A stretch of 15,774 nt of DNA from JBBITI01 sp037440885. GTDB taxonomy: Bacteria; Chloroflexota; Dehalococcoidia; Dehalococcoidales; UBA2162. Position 1 is the first letter of the stretch. Every line of letters begins with the position of its first letter. The notes beneath the pieces were generated by a model, which was not told the DNA's origin, made no database searches, and saw nothing but the letters and a program-made list of their open reading frames with translations. Positions 1-7,305 of the stretch are shown in pieces. The DNA lies in assembly GCA_037440885.1 (NCBI GenBank), contig JBBITI010000061.1:1-15774 (forward strand), read 5' to 3'. Position numbers and translations under genes: made by a program.

Positions 1-2
1 CA

Positions 3-146
3 TTCCTTCTGGCTACTGAGACCTACGGCCGGCGGTTGGTTGATGAGGCCAATGACCAATCAGAGTATAACTTTTACAGCGAGATCGCATCGATCAGAGA
101 CCAAATGAGAGGCTTTCACAATGCCATGATGATTCGTTTTTGCTAA
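3..146 (+). CDS. 3' end of an unrecognised gene (partial)
   Basis: An open frame enters from the left window edge and ends at a TAA at 144-146, giving 47 residues. The peptide is charged and probably helical, with a Glu/Asp/Arg-rich middle, and ends in MMIRFC. I do not recognise the family. The stop codon lies within the first of three TTGCTAAC repeats, and a broken tRNA-Ser lies about 110 bases further on. This position is typical of the C-terminal end of an integrase or recombinase next to its attachment site, but the visible residues contain no integrase motif, so that is inference only. The frame could also be fortuitous, because only 144 bases are visible. Confidence 0.4.
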   Translation, partial: FLLATETYGRRLVDEANDQSEYNFYSEIASIRDQMRGFHNAMMIRFC

Positions 147-170
147 CAAAATTGCTAACGGATTGCTAAC
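140..170 (+). repeat. Three direct copies of TTGCTAAC
   Basis: Exact copies of the 8-mer TTGCTAAC begin at 140, 152 and 163, with periods of 12 and 11 bases, close to one helical turn. The first copy includes the stop codon of the upstream partial gene. Helically phased short repeats just downstream of a gene and close to a tRNA fragment resemble arm-type integrase or excisionase binding sites of integrated elements. The repeats are seen directly; the role is inferred. Confidence 0.75.
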
Positions 171-420
171 GAAGCAAAGGGACTACAAGGGAAAACGAGT
201 GTAAAACAGGTATAGTCCTCGTCAGGTATCTTAGCTTCACAGCCTCGTGGTTCAACACATTTCGAGAGCGGCACCATGAACCACTCGGACACCTCTCCTG
301 AGCTTCAAGTTTTTATTTCCAAGATTGACATAATATGATTTTGCTACAAATCCGTAATCGAGACAATCAAATCATTATACTCAGGGGATGATACTTCGTC
401 AAAGCTGAGAGAAGAGTGTA
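171..420. other. Intergenic stretch with tRNA remnant and inverted repeat
   Basis: No gene is supported here. The stretch holds the tRNA-Ser-like fragment at 260-298. It also holds an exact 8-base inverted repeat, GTGGTTCA at 247-254 and TGAACCAC at 277-284, whose right arm lies inside the D-loop part of the tRNA fragment. The rest is A/T-rich, with TTGACA at 325-330 but no convincing -10 at the right distance. No terminator was found for the minus-strand transporter gene that ends at 421. Confidence 0.5.
260..298 (-). pseudogene. 5' half of a tRNA-Ser(CGA), truncated after the anticodon loop
   Basis: Read on the minus strand from 298, the sequence begins GGAGAGGTGTCCGAGTGG, the usual acceptor 5' strand and D-arm of a bacterial tRNA-Ser. 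It continues to an anticodon stem CCGCT and loop CTCGAAA (anticodon CGA). From 259 on the expected AGCGG stem partner, long variable arm, T-arm and acceptor 3' strand are missing. The following bases (TGTGTTGAACC) do not pair. It cannot fold as a complete tRNA and is best read as a remnant left by recombination at the anticodon loop. A complete tRNA with an unusual 3' half is unlikely. Confidence 0.6.
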
Positions 421-1656
421 TTAATGCCGTGTTTTGAGAGAAGATTGCCCGTTGTAACGTCCCCAAACCAAAAATCCGATTGCCGAAACTAACCCCACCG
501 CACCAATAATGCCCCAGAGCAACCGGGATTCGGCAGGGAAAATATCCAGCAGAACACCGCCGAAGAGAGGAGAAAGCGCAAACCCTACAGTCTGCCCGAG
601 TGTAAAGAAACCCATGTAGCGTCCTCGTTTATCCGGGGGAGCAGACTCTGCAACCACCGCCGAAGCGATTGGAGTCATGATGACTTCACCGGCGGTTATC
701 AAAACAATAATCAAAACCGCCCAGTTGAAACCAGAAATCCAACCAAGCAAGGAATAACCAATTACATAAAACAGACTACCGATAATCAACCCCTGGGCTT
801 TAGGTAATTTGTCAACCAGGCGAATTACCGGATATTGAGTGATCACAACAATCAAACCATTCAATGTAAGTAACAGACCATATTGGGCAGTGGTAAAACC
901 CAGGCGGTCGACGGTATAAACAGACAAAGTCGTTCCGAGATGTCCAATCGATAGTACGAGCAAGATGCTTACGGTCACAAAGAAAAGAAATGACCGATCT
1001 CCAGCCACGGCGAGAGTACTGCGTAAATTAACATGCGCTTTGCTACCGCCATACGATTCACGCAAGAAAAGATAGACGATCAAGGTTACTAACATACTGG
1101 CGAAGGCGGCGATACTGAACAGCCAACCATACGAGACAAAGCCCATCAGATAACCGCCGATCGCCGGACCGATAGCAAATCCCACATTGCCACCGATACG
1201 AACAACCGCGTATGATTCAGCAAGACGAGTTTTAGGCGCCAGATCAGCCACAATCGCACCGGTGGTAGGACCAATGGTACCGTTAATGCTACGCGAGGCA
1301 ATAAAAACCAGTATGATTACAAAGATCGGCGCTGAGGAACCGATAAGCACCGCCAGAGTGATTGAAGTCAATGTGCTGATAGACGCAATGGCCAGCAACA
1401 GACGACGCCGGCCAAAACGGTCCGACAGCATACCACCCAGCAGATTGGTAGCTCCGGTTGATAACCCGCCGATGAGGAAGATGATTCCAACCAGACTCAT
1501 CGGTATGCCGCGTTCATTATGCAAATAAAGAGCTAAAAACGGGGATGCTGATGACCAACCGATCGTAAGCAGAGTATCCAGCCCCATCATTAACCAGATG
1601 CCGGAGGGAAAACGCTCCCAGATATCTTTTTTAATAAAACGAGGAGAGAAGTTCAT
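421..1656 (-). CDS. MFS transporter (drug-efflux-like, 12 TM)
   Basis: The product is a 411-residue integral membrane protein with about twelve hydrophobic segments in two six-helix halves, the normal size for the major facilitator superfamily. The family signature between helices 2 and 3 is clear (GGMLSDRFGRRR, about residues 74-85). The second half contains the weaker repeat VRLVDKLPKAQG. The overall pattern resembles proton-driven efflux carriers of the DHA1/multidrug type, but the substrate cannot be read from the sequence. I chose ATG at 1656 because a GGGTGG sequence lies a suitable distance upstream. A GTG at 1680 would add eight residues but has no ribosome binding site. The gene lies downstream of the URO-D-like gene on the same strand but is separated from it by an intrinsic terminator, so it probably has its own promoter. 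Confidence 0.85.
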   Translation of the reverse strand: MNFSPRFIKKDIWERFPSGIWLMMGLDTLLTIGWSSASPFLALYLHNERGIPMSLVGIIFLIGGLSTGATNLLGGMLSDRFGRRRLLLAIASISTLTSITLAVLIGSSAPIFVIILVFIASRSINGTIGPTTGAIVADLAPKTRLAESYAVVRIGGNVGFAIGPAIGGYLMGFVSYGWLFSIAAFASMLVTLIVYLFLRESYGGSKAHVNLRSTLAVAGDRSFLFFVTVSILLVLSIGHLGTTLSVYTVDRLGFTTAQYGLLLTLNGLIVVITQYPVIRLVDKLPKAQGLIIGSLFYVIGYSLLGWISGFNWAVLIIVLITAGEVIMTPIASAVVAESAPPDKRGRYMGFFTLGQTVGFALSPLFGGVLLDIFPAESRLLWGIIGAVGLVSAIGFLVWGRYNGQSSLKTRH

Positions 1657-1714
1657 CGTAAAGACCACCCAGTATACCACCAGGGCAACAACGTATTTAA
1701 TGTCATTTTCGAAT

Positions 1715-1751
1715 CAAGAAAGAAAAGGGGGCAGGAATCACCCACCCCCTT
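1715..1751 (-). terminator. Intrinsic terminator after the URO-D-like gene
   Basis: On the minus strand a five-base G stem (1745-1749 on the other strand reads CCCCC) pairs with a C run complementary to 1727-1731. Flanking A and T bases extend the pairing, and the RNA then runs TTTTCTTTCTT. It lies about 25 bases after the stop of the URO-D-like gene and before the transporter gene, so it should end most read-through between them. Confidence 0.7.
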
Positions 1752-1773
1752 ATGTTGAGTTTTCGAGAAAATA

Positions 1774-3036
1774 CTAACGATATACACCGTATTCGTGAGT
1801 GTAATCGATCATAGCTTTCAGATTCTCCGGTTTGACTTCATCAGTAGAACTTCTGGGCGACAGAATGAAGCCGCCGTCTTTACCGACCGTATCGATCAAT
1901 TTTTTGCAATAGTCCTTGACATCCTGCACCGAACCAGTTTGCAGCAGGGAAGAGGGGACATTACCCTGAATACACATGTGGCCTTTTAGTATTTCCTTCG
2001 CCCGCTGAATATCGGTCGTATCCAGTCTGGCGAGCATCTTGCCCTTCGGGAAATCAAGCAGATATTCCAACTTGGCAGTGAAATTTCCCTCGAAGAAAAT
2101 ACAGGGAGTACCGCCCCTGGCAATAAGCGAGGTGACCAGTTTCTTGAAGGTCGGCCAGTAGAAGCGATCGAACTGAGCTTTGGACATAAAATCATCTGAA
2201 CCACGAGTCACCGTCATAAAAAGCCGGATGTTGCCGAATTCGTTTGGTGGCGGCAGAGGCCGGTCCAGAGCAAGTTGTAATAATTTATCGCAAGTTGAAA
2301 CGACCTTATCCGGTTGGCGATACAGGTCCATCATGGTACCCCGCATACCGCGCATAGAATGAGATATCAAATCGAAGGGAGGGCCGGCGCTACCCTGAAA
2401 ATACTGCGGGAAACCACAATCCAGCATCATCTGATTGAACCGGACCATCCGTTTCTGCCATTTCCGTAATTCGCGACCGGTTTTCTGGAGCACTTTCAGG
2501 GCTTTGTCGACGCCGGGATCAGTCAAAGCCAATGCTAAACCCTGGGCACCCAGTCCTCCCCCAACGCCAGACAATTTCGGCAGGTTTGCCCAGCCAGCCA
2601 GATCATCGCTGGAACGGGAGATCATGGTGCGGAACATGAAATCCGAGGGGTCCGAGAGATAAGCATCATAATCCTCAGCTTTCATGCTTTCGGTCTCAAT
2701 AGACTGGTGACCTTTATAGGGATCAACACCGTGTCCAGGCCAGCGCAGCGATTTGGGATTAAGAATTTCCAGAGCTTTGCCCGGAGTAAATCCCTGGTGA
2801 TAGATCAAGTCGGCATGATAATCGATAAGGGTCTTCCGGTAAGCGGCCAACCACGCCTCGAAATCATAATACGCCGCCGAAGAAGGGATACCAGCGTATT
2901 TAGCAGGGAAATAGCCCATGCCACAAATGATCGGAACCCTGTCAGTGGGCTTCAGGTGGATAGCATCGGTAACTCTCTTTTCCTTTTCGACGATCAATTG
3001 TCGGGCCGTTTTACCCTGCTCGAGCTGTAAAGCCAT
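1774..3036 (-). CDS. Uroporphyrinogen decarboxylase (URO-D) superfamily protein, function unknown
   Basis: The product is a 420-residue soluble protein. Its C-terminal half carries the URO-D/methyltransferase fold pattern: GNVPSSLL, then a helix, then GGFILS and a final KPENLKAMIDYTHEYG. It is longer than HemE (about 350 residues), and its N-terminus lacks the RxAGR substrate-arginine motif, so it should not be the heme enzyme. Corrinoid methyltransferases of the MtaA/CmuA branch use His-X-Cys plus a late Cys to bind zinc. Here the first site reads CIFFEGN and the second SPRSSTDE, so these ligands also appear to be missing. A role in methyl-group or aromatic-demethylation metabolism is common among relatives but is not shown. 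The start at 3036 has an excellent AAAGGAG eight bases upstream. A terminator follows the gene. Confidence 0.8.
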   Translation of the reverse strand: MALQLEQGKTARQLIVEKEKRVTDAIHLKPTDRVPIICGMGYFPAKYAGIPSSAAYYDFEAWLAAYRKTLIDYHADLIYHQGFTPGKALEILNPKSLRWPGHGVDPYKGHQSIETESMKAEDYDAYLSDPSDFMFRTMISRSSDDLAGWANLPKLSGVGGGLGAQGLALALTDPGVDKALKVLQKTGRELRKWQKRMVRFNQMMLDCGFPQYFQGSAGPPFDLISHSMRGMRGTMMDLYRQPDKVVSTCDKLLQLALDRPLPPPNEFGNIRLFMTVTRGSDDFMSKAQFDRFYWPTFKKLVTSLIARGGTPCIFFEGNFTAKLEYLLDFPKGKMLARLDTTDIQRAKEILKGHMCIQGNVPSSLLQTGSVQDVKDYCKKLIDTVGKDGGFILSPRSSTDEVKPENLKAMIDYTHEYGVYR

Positions 3037-3090
3037 TCGGTTTCTCCTTTTTATTGAACTTGCGCTAATTCAGGCGCGATTTTGCGGCAC

Positions 3091-3125
3091 ATTATAACAC
3101 AACGCGGCTGAATTTGCGCTGTCAA
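3091..3125 (-). promoter_or_regulatory. Probable promoter of the URO-D-like gene
   Basis: On the minus strand there is a perfect TATAAT (3096-3091) preceded by TG one base away, an extended -10 element. TTGACA lies at 3125-3120, but the spacing of 23 is too long for a normal pair, so the extended -10 may carry most of the activity. It lies about 55 bases upstream of the start codon, in the intergenic region that diverges toward guaB. Confidence 0.55.
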
Positions 3126-3242
3126 TTAAATCACGGGGTTAGTATCGCACTCCCAAAAACACTGAAAAGTATTACTACCTTAAGGAAGCACCATGCAGTG
3201 AGTTCATATGATATGATAAGTATTGTTTCAAGATAAATAAAC

Positions 3243-3273
3243 TTGACAAACTTTTCAGGAATCTCTATCCTGA
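3243..3273 (+). promoter_or_regulatory. Strong sigma-70 type promoter of guaB with overlapping inverted repeat
   Basis: TTGACA at 3243-3248 and TATCCT at 3266-3271 are separated by exactly 17 bases. An inverted repeat TCAGGA (3255-3260) / TCCTGA (3268-3273) spans the spacer and the -10, where a bound repressor would block polymerase. The promoter is well supported; the operator role is inferred. Confidence 0.75.
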
Positions 3274-3316
3274 TTCACTTACACAAATTCTATTCGCCAG
3301 CGAAAGGAGAATGGAA

Positions 3317-4825
3317 ATGGTTAAAATATTTGATGAAATCTCAAGAACCTTTGAAGAATATTTACTGATCCCAAATCTAACCACTCAAAATTGCATACCC
3401 AGTCAAATCAATTTGACTACACCGGTAGCGAAAAACAAGAAAAAGAGAGCCAGTACAACGAATATTAATATTCCAATCGTATCTGCTGCGATGCAGGCAG
3501 TATCCAACCACACGCTGGCAATCGAACTGGCGCGATGCGGCGGGTTATCATTCATTTACTGTTCACAAACTATCGATCAACAAGTCGATATGGTTAAAAA
3601 AGTAAAGTCATTCAAAGCCGGTTTTGTAACCAGTGATTCCAATTTAAAGCCAGACAATACTCTGGCCGACCTTTTACAACTTAAAGAAAAAACCGGACAT
3701 TCCACCATAGCTATCACCGCTGACGGCCAACCTAACGGGAAATTACTAGGAATTATTACATCCAAAGATTATCGAGTTAGCCGTGATTCTCCGGAAAAAA
3801 AAGTGGCAGATTTTATGACCCCGTTTAGCCGGCTGGTCTACGGAAAATCAGGGATAACTTTGACAGAAGCAAATGACATTCTCTGGAAGGCGAAGATAGA
3901 TTGTCTCCCGGTTATCGATGAGCAGCAAAACCTGGCTTATCTGGTATTCCGGAAGGATTATACCGAACACAAAGAAAACGAGAATGAACTACTCGACCCC
4001 GAAAAGAGGCTGATGGTCGGGGCAGCAATCAATACCAAAGACTATACCGATAGAGTACCGGCATTAGTCGATGCCGGAGCGGATATCCTTTGCATCGATT
4101 CCTCGCACGGGTATACCGAATGGCAGAGTGATACGCTCCGCTTCATCCGCAAAAAATACGGGGACACGGTTAAAGTAGGAGCAGGTAATATTGTCGATAC
4201 TGAAGCTTTTGTCTACCTGGTAAAAGCAGGCGCTGACTTCGTCAAGGTCGGGATCGGCGGCGGTTCGATTTGCATTACGAGGGAACAGCGAGCTATCGGC
4301 CGCGGACAGGCAAGCGCCCTTCTCGAAGTCGCCAGAACGAGAGACCAGTACTTCAGCGAAACCGGTATTTATGTTCCAATCTGTTCTGACGGTGGGATGA
4401 ACCACGATCACCAGATCTCACTGGCCATGGCAATGGGCGCTGACTTCACGATGTTAGGAAGATACTTCGCCCGGTTTGATGAGAGTCCATCGAAAAAGGT
4501 GACAGAAGGAAATCACTATCTGAAAGAATACTGGGGGGAGGGAACCAACCGGGCTCAAAACTGGCAACGATACGATCTGGGCGATGGCAGTAAAGCATTG
4601 ATATTCGAAGAAGGCGTAGACGGATATGTTCCCTATGCCGGCAAGCTAAAAGACAATCTCGAGATAACCCTGGCAAAAATCAGAGCAACGATGAGTGCCT
4701 GCGGTGCCGCGACGATCAAAGAGTTCCAAAATAAAGCGAGACTGACGATAGTTTCATCCCGAACGATCGAAGAAGGCGCTGTTCACGACATCATAACCAA
4801 AGAGATCGGACCGGATAGAAGATAA
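3317..4825 (+). CDS. guaB: IMP dehydrogenase, divergent clade
   Basis: The enzyme oxidises IMP to XMP with NAD, the committed step of GMP synthesis. The 502-residue length and order fit the family: N-terminal barrel strand with PIVSAAMQAVSN (about 53-64), inserted CBS-type region (about 95-215), DSSHG (261-265), catalytic loop GIGGGSICITRE with Cys319, SDGGM (357-361), and a flap with the Arg-Tyr dyad in NWQRYD (418-419). The C-terminus ends in the usual EGAVHDI. Unusual points are Gly for Pro in the catalytic loop (usually GIGPGS), GRYFARFDESP instead of the usual GSLLAGTEESP, and the long flap YWGEGTNRAQ. I chose ATG at 3317 because AGGAG lies seven bases before it. An ATG at 3311 is only one base from that site. 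A GMP reductase is less likely because the CBS region and flap Arg-Tyr are present. Confidence 0.9.
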   Translation: MVKIFDEISRTFEEYLLIPNLTTQNCIPSQINLTTPVAKNKKKRASTTNINIPIVSAAMQAVSNHTLAIELARCGGLSFIYCSQTIDQQVDMVKKVKSFKAGFVTSDSNLKPDNTLADLLQLKEKTGHSTIAITADGQPNGKLLGIITSKDYRVSRDSPEKKVADFMTPFSRLVYGKSGITLTEANDILWKAKIDCLPVIDEQQNLAYLVFRKDYTEHKENENELLDPEKRLMVGAAINTKDYTDRVPALVDAGADILCIDSSHGYTEWQSDTLRFIRKKYGDTVKVGAGNIVDTEAFVYLVKAGADFVKVGIGGGSICITREQRAIGRGQASALLEVARTRDQYFSETGIYVPICSDGGMNHDHQISLAMAMGADFTMLGRYFARFDESPSKKVTEGNHYLKEYWGEGTNRAQNWQRYDLGDGSKALIFEEGVDGYVPYAGKLKDNLEITLAKIRATMSACGAATIKEFQNKARLTIVSSRTIEEGAVHDIITKEIGPDRR

Positions 4826-4928
4826 AGATATATACAGAGGGATTATTTCATGATAGGATAATATACACTACGGAGAGAGAACCGGCAGGAGAATCATCAA
4901 GGTAAGGGACTTCTCCGGGGGTGATATT

Positions 4929-5522
4929 GTGACTATCATGGAAACCAATACCCGGATTAAAGAAATCTTACTAAAACGAGCTAAAGCACGAGGCTCTTCT
5001 CTCAAGTGGAACGCGAATACACTGATTCTCGCTTACACGATACTGGCAACAACGATTTTGTTGGCACTACGGGCGGTAAACACGGCAATCATCGCGGTTG
5101 TAGCGGTACTTGGCCTGGCAGTGATCTGGATATACAGTTACCAGCAAGCAAAAATAATGGAACGCCAGTATTTAAAAGACGAGCTCCGGATTTATTCTGA
5201 GTTACTGGAGCATCAAGCGCAATTACAACGCGATGCAGATTTAAATAAAGACCCAGCCGAAGCAAAAGAGTCCCCATTAACTGACCGCGAGCTGCAAGTT
5301 CTCAGGTTGCTCGGGGAGGGAAAATCTAACAAGGAAACGGCATCTATCCTGCATATCAGTGATCAGACTGTGAAAAACCATATCAGTCATATTTTTTCCA
5401 AACTCGGCGTTAATGACCGGACATCAGCCGTAATAATGGCGATCAATCAAGGCTGGATAAGAAAAGCAGAAATTGAAACTCACACAGTACGGCAGTCAGC
5501 CAGTCTTGACAAAAAACAATAG
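4929..5522 (+). CDS. Membrane-anchored LuxR-type transcription regulator
   Basis: The 197-residue product has two N-terminal hydrophobic segments (about 29-48 and 52-70) forming a membrane hairpin. A charged helix (about 72-103) follows, then a complete LuxR/GerE helix-turn-helix at about 115-177 (LTDRELQVLRLLGEGKSNKE, then DQTVKNHISHIFSKLGV). There is no phospho-acceptor receiver domain and no autoinducer domain, so the signal must come through the membrane part, the linker or a partner. GTG at 4929 is preferred because GGGGGTGAT (4917-4925), nearly the full anti-Shine-Dalgarno match, lies seven bases upstream. An ATG at 4938 is too far from it. The gene lies about 100 bases after guaB in the same direction, and its 3' end contains the -35 of the trp leader promoter. 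Targets are unknown. Confidence 0.85.
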   Translation: MTIMETNTRIKEILLKRAKARGSSLKWNANTLILAYTILATTILLALRAVNTAIIAVVAVLGLAVIWIYSYQQAKIMERQYLKDELRIYSELLEHQAQLQRDADLNKDPAEAKESPLTDRELQVLRLLGEGKSNKETASILHISDQTVKNHISHIFSKLGVNDRTSAVIMAINQGWIRKAEIETHTVRQSASLDKKQ

Positions 5523-5533
5523 TCTGTTATAGA
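5506..5533 (+). promoter_or_regulatory. Promoter of the trp operon leader
   Basis: TTGACA at 5506-5511 and TATAGA at 5528-5533 are separated by 16 bases. The -35 lies within the last codons of the LuxR-type gene and the -10 just after its stop. Transcription would start near 5540, just ahead of the T-box structure. A short inverted repeat AGTCT/AGACT (5521-5525 and 5531-5535) surrounds the -10. Confidence 0.7.
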
Positions 5534-5560
5534 CTGATGACTAATTGAATATTGTCAAAG

Positions 5561-5845
5561 GCCGAGAACGAGAATAGTAAGTTGTCAGCGAAGCCCAGAG
5601 AGCCGGGGAAGGTGAGAGCCGGCGCTAGCGCAACAAACTGAATGGACTCGGGAGCTGCAAACCGAAAGCTGATTAACACTGAGTGACTAGGTTTTGACGG
5701 AGAGGGCACCGTTATCAAAGCCCAGGGTATCGTGATGACAAAGTCAGAACCGTACCTGGAAGAGATGTCCCGGTGTTGCCGGGATAACTAGGGTGGCACC
5801 GCGAAGGAAAACCCCTCGCCCCTATGGCGAGGGGTTTTAGTTTTT
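5561..5845 (+). promoter_or_regulatory. T-box leader, tryptophan-specific (UGG specifier)
   Basis: This cis-acting RNA reads tRNA charging and controls trp transcription. The T-box proper, AGGGTGGCACCGCG, lies at 5790-5803. Stem I can be folded by eye. The lower helix is CGAG 5569-5572 with CTCG 5647-5650; upper helices are GTTG 5581-5584 with CAAC 5631-5634 and AGCG 5587-5590 with CGCT 5623-5626; an AGAGAG apical segment lies near 5597-5602. The internal loop has AGTA on its 5' side. On its 3' side, just before the lower helix, TGG (5643-5645) is followed by a purine, the expected specifier position, giving Trp. The bulge UGGC (5794-5797) would pair with a GCCA tRNA end, as bacterial tRNA-Trp carries. 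A Stem III hairpin is at 5768-5784. Uncharged tRNA-Trp should stabilise the antiterminator. Confidence 0.93.
5808..5845 (+). terminator. T-box-controlled intrinsic terminator
   Basis: A perfect 13-base stem (5808-5820 with 5826-5838) closes a CCTAT loop and is followed by AGTTTTT. The 5' part of the stem overlaps the region needed for the antiterminator that includes the T-box, so the two folds exclude each other. trpE starts 16 bases after it. Confidence 0.95.
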
Positions 5846-5860
5846 ACTGCGGAGTCAGAT

Positions 5861-7303
5861 ATGTACCCTAGCCTGGAAGAAGTAAAAAACCTGGCACAGA
5901 CAGCGAACCTGATCCCGGTTTACCAGGAAATCGTGGCTGATCTAGAAACACCGGTTTCCTCATTTTTAAAACTGAAGCGCGGCGGTTACGCGTTTCTCCT
6001 GGAAAGCGTCGAAGGCGGCGAAAGGATCGGGCGTTACAGTTTCATCGGCACAGAGCCTTATTTAACGTACAAACACAGCGGGAACGACCAAAGCGATCCC
6101 CTGGTACCGGTGATCAAAGAATTGAACAAATACCGTCCGGCGACAGTAGCAGGACTACCTAAATTCAGTGGCGGGGCGGTGGGGTATCTCGGGTATGAAG
6201 CGGTGAACCGGTTCGAAGAACTTCCTTCTCCCGAAAAAGATGACCTCAAGTTACCGATAGCTTTCTTCATGTTTGCCGATACCATGCTCGTCTTCGATCA
6301 CGTAACCCACCGGATAAAAATAATAAGCCATGTAAATACTGGTGAAGACATCGAAGCCGCTTATCAAAAAGCAGAAAAGAGAATACTGGGCATCATCAAG
6401 GAATTACAAGGACCGCTTCCCAATGGTATGAAAAAACCGGACGGCGAGGAGTCACATCACGAAATTATTTCTAATTTATCAAAACAAGAATTTGAAGCTG
6501 CGGTTGCCAAAATCAAACAGTACATTACCGATGGTGAAGCAATCCAGGTCGTCTTTTCACAACGTCTGGCACGCCCGACCCGGGCGGAGCCTTTTGCAAT
6601 ATATCGCGCCCTGCGTACAATCAATCCTTCACCGTACATGTTTTACCTCGATTTCCAGGATTTTCAACTCATCGGCGCTTCTCCGGAGATCCTGGTCCGA
6701 GTGGATGACGGAGTGGTTACAACCCGCCCACTGGCGGGGACAAGACCACGCGGAAAGAGTGTAGTGGAAGACGAAAGGCTGGAGAAGGAACTACGCCATG
6801 ATGAAAAGGAACGCGCCGAGCATATCATGCTGGTCGACCTCGGTCGAAACGACATCGGCAGGGTGAGCCAAGCGGGGAGTATAACGGTAAGCGAGTTGAT
6901 GGACGTCGAGCGATATTCTCATGTTATGCACCTGGTAACCCACGTCGAGGGTAAACTGCGCCCCGATATGAAAGCTTACGATGCTTTAAGGGCCTGTTTC
7001 CCGGCCGGGACCGTTTCCGGTGCGCCGAAGATCCGGGCGATGGAAATAATCGCCGAACTCGAGCCGTCCAGGAGAGGAGCCTACGCCGGATCAGCCGGGT
7101 ATTTTTCCTTCTCCGGAAATATGGATATGGCTATTGCGATTCGCACCATCGTCCTGAAAGACAGCGTAGCATATGTCCAGGCCGGGGGTGGAATAGTCTA
7201 CGACAGTGTACCGGAGAGAGAGTATGAAGAAAGTCTAAACAAAGCACAGGCAACATTGAAAGCGATCGAACAAGCCGAAAAAACGGAGCTTCAGGGAAGG
7301 TAG
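5861..7303 (+). CDS. trpE: Anthranilate synthase component I
   Basis: TrpE makes anthranilate from chorismate, using ammonia delivered by the TrpG subunit, the first step of tryptophan synthesis. The 480-residue protein has the N-terminal regulatory domain with LLES at 46-49, the site where tryptophan binds for feedback inhibition. The chorismate-binding domain follows: FSQR (232-235), GASPEIL (272-278), TRPLAGTRPRG (288-298), LVDLGRNDIG (324-333), GTVSGAPK (383-390) and AGGGIVYDS (441-449). The start ATG is preceded by GGAG six bases upstream. It is the first gene after the T-box terminator, and its stop lies two bases before trpG. Aminodeoxychorismate synthase PabB is the main alternative, but the LLES motif, size and operon argue for TrpE. 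Confidence 0.96.
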   Translation: MYPSLEEVKNLAQTANLIPVYQEIVADLETPVSSFLKLKRGGYAFLLESVEGGERIGRYSFIGTEPYLTYKHSGNDQSDPLVPVIKELNKYRPATVAGLPKFSGGAVGYLGYEAVNRFEELPSPEKDDLKLPIAFFMFADTMLVFDHVTHRIKIISHVNTGEDIEAAYQKAEKRILGIIKELQGPLPNGMKKPDGEESHHEIISNLSKQEFEAAVAKIKQYITDGEAIQVVFSQRLARPTRAEPFAIYRALRTINPSPYMFYLDFQDFQLIGASPEILVRVDDGVVTTRPLAGTRPRGKSVVEDERLEKELRHDEKERAEHIMLVDLGRNDIGRVSQAGSITVSELMDVERYSHVMHLVTHVEGKLRPDMKAYDALRACFPAGTVSGAPKIRAMEIIAELEPSRRGAYAGSAGYFSFSGNMDMAIAIRTIVLKDSVAYVQAGGGIVYDSVPEREYEESLNKAQATLKAIEQAEKTELQGR

Positions 7304-7305
7304 CT

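Noticed and set aside
325..353. TTGACA at 325-330 as a promoter
   Set aside because: No acceptable -10 at 16-18 bases, and no plus-strand gene follows; the next gene is on the minus strand.
1774..3036. Calling the URO-D-like gene hemE
   Set aside because: The RxAGR substrate motif is missing, the protein is too long, and no other heme genes are nearby.
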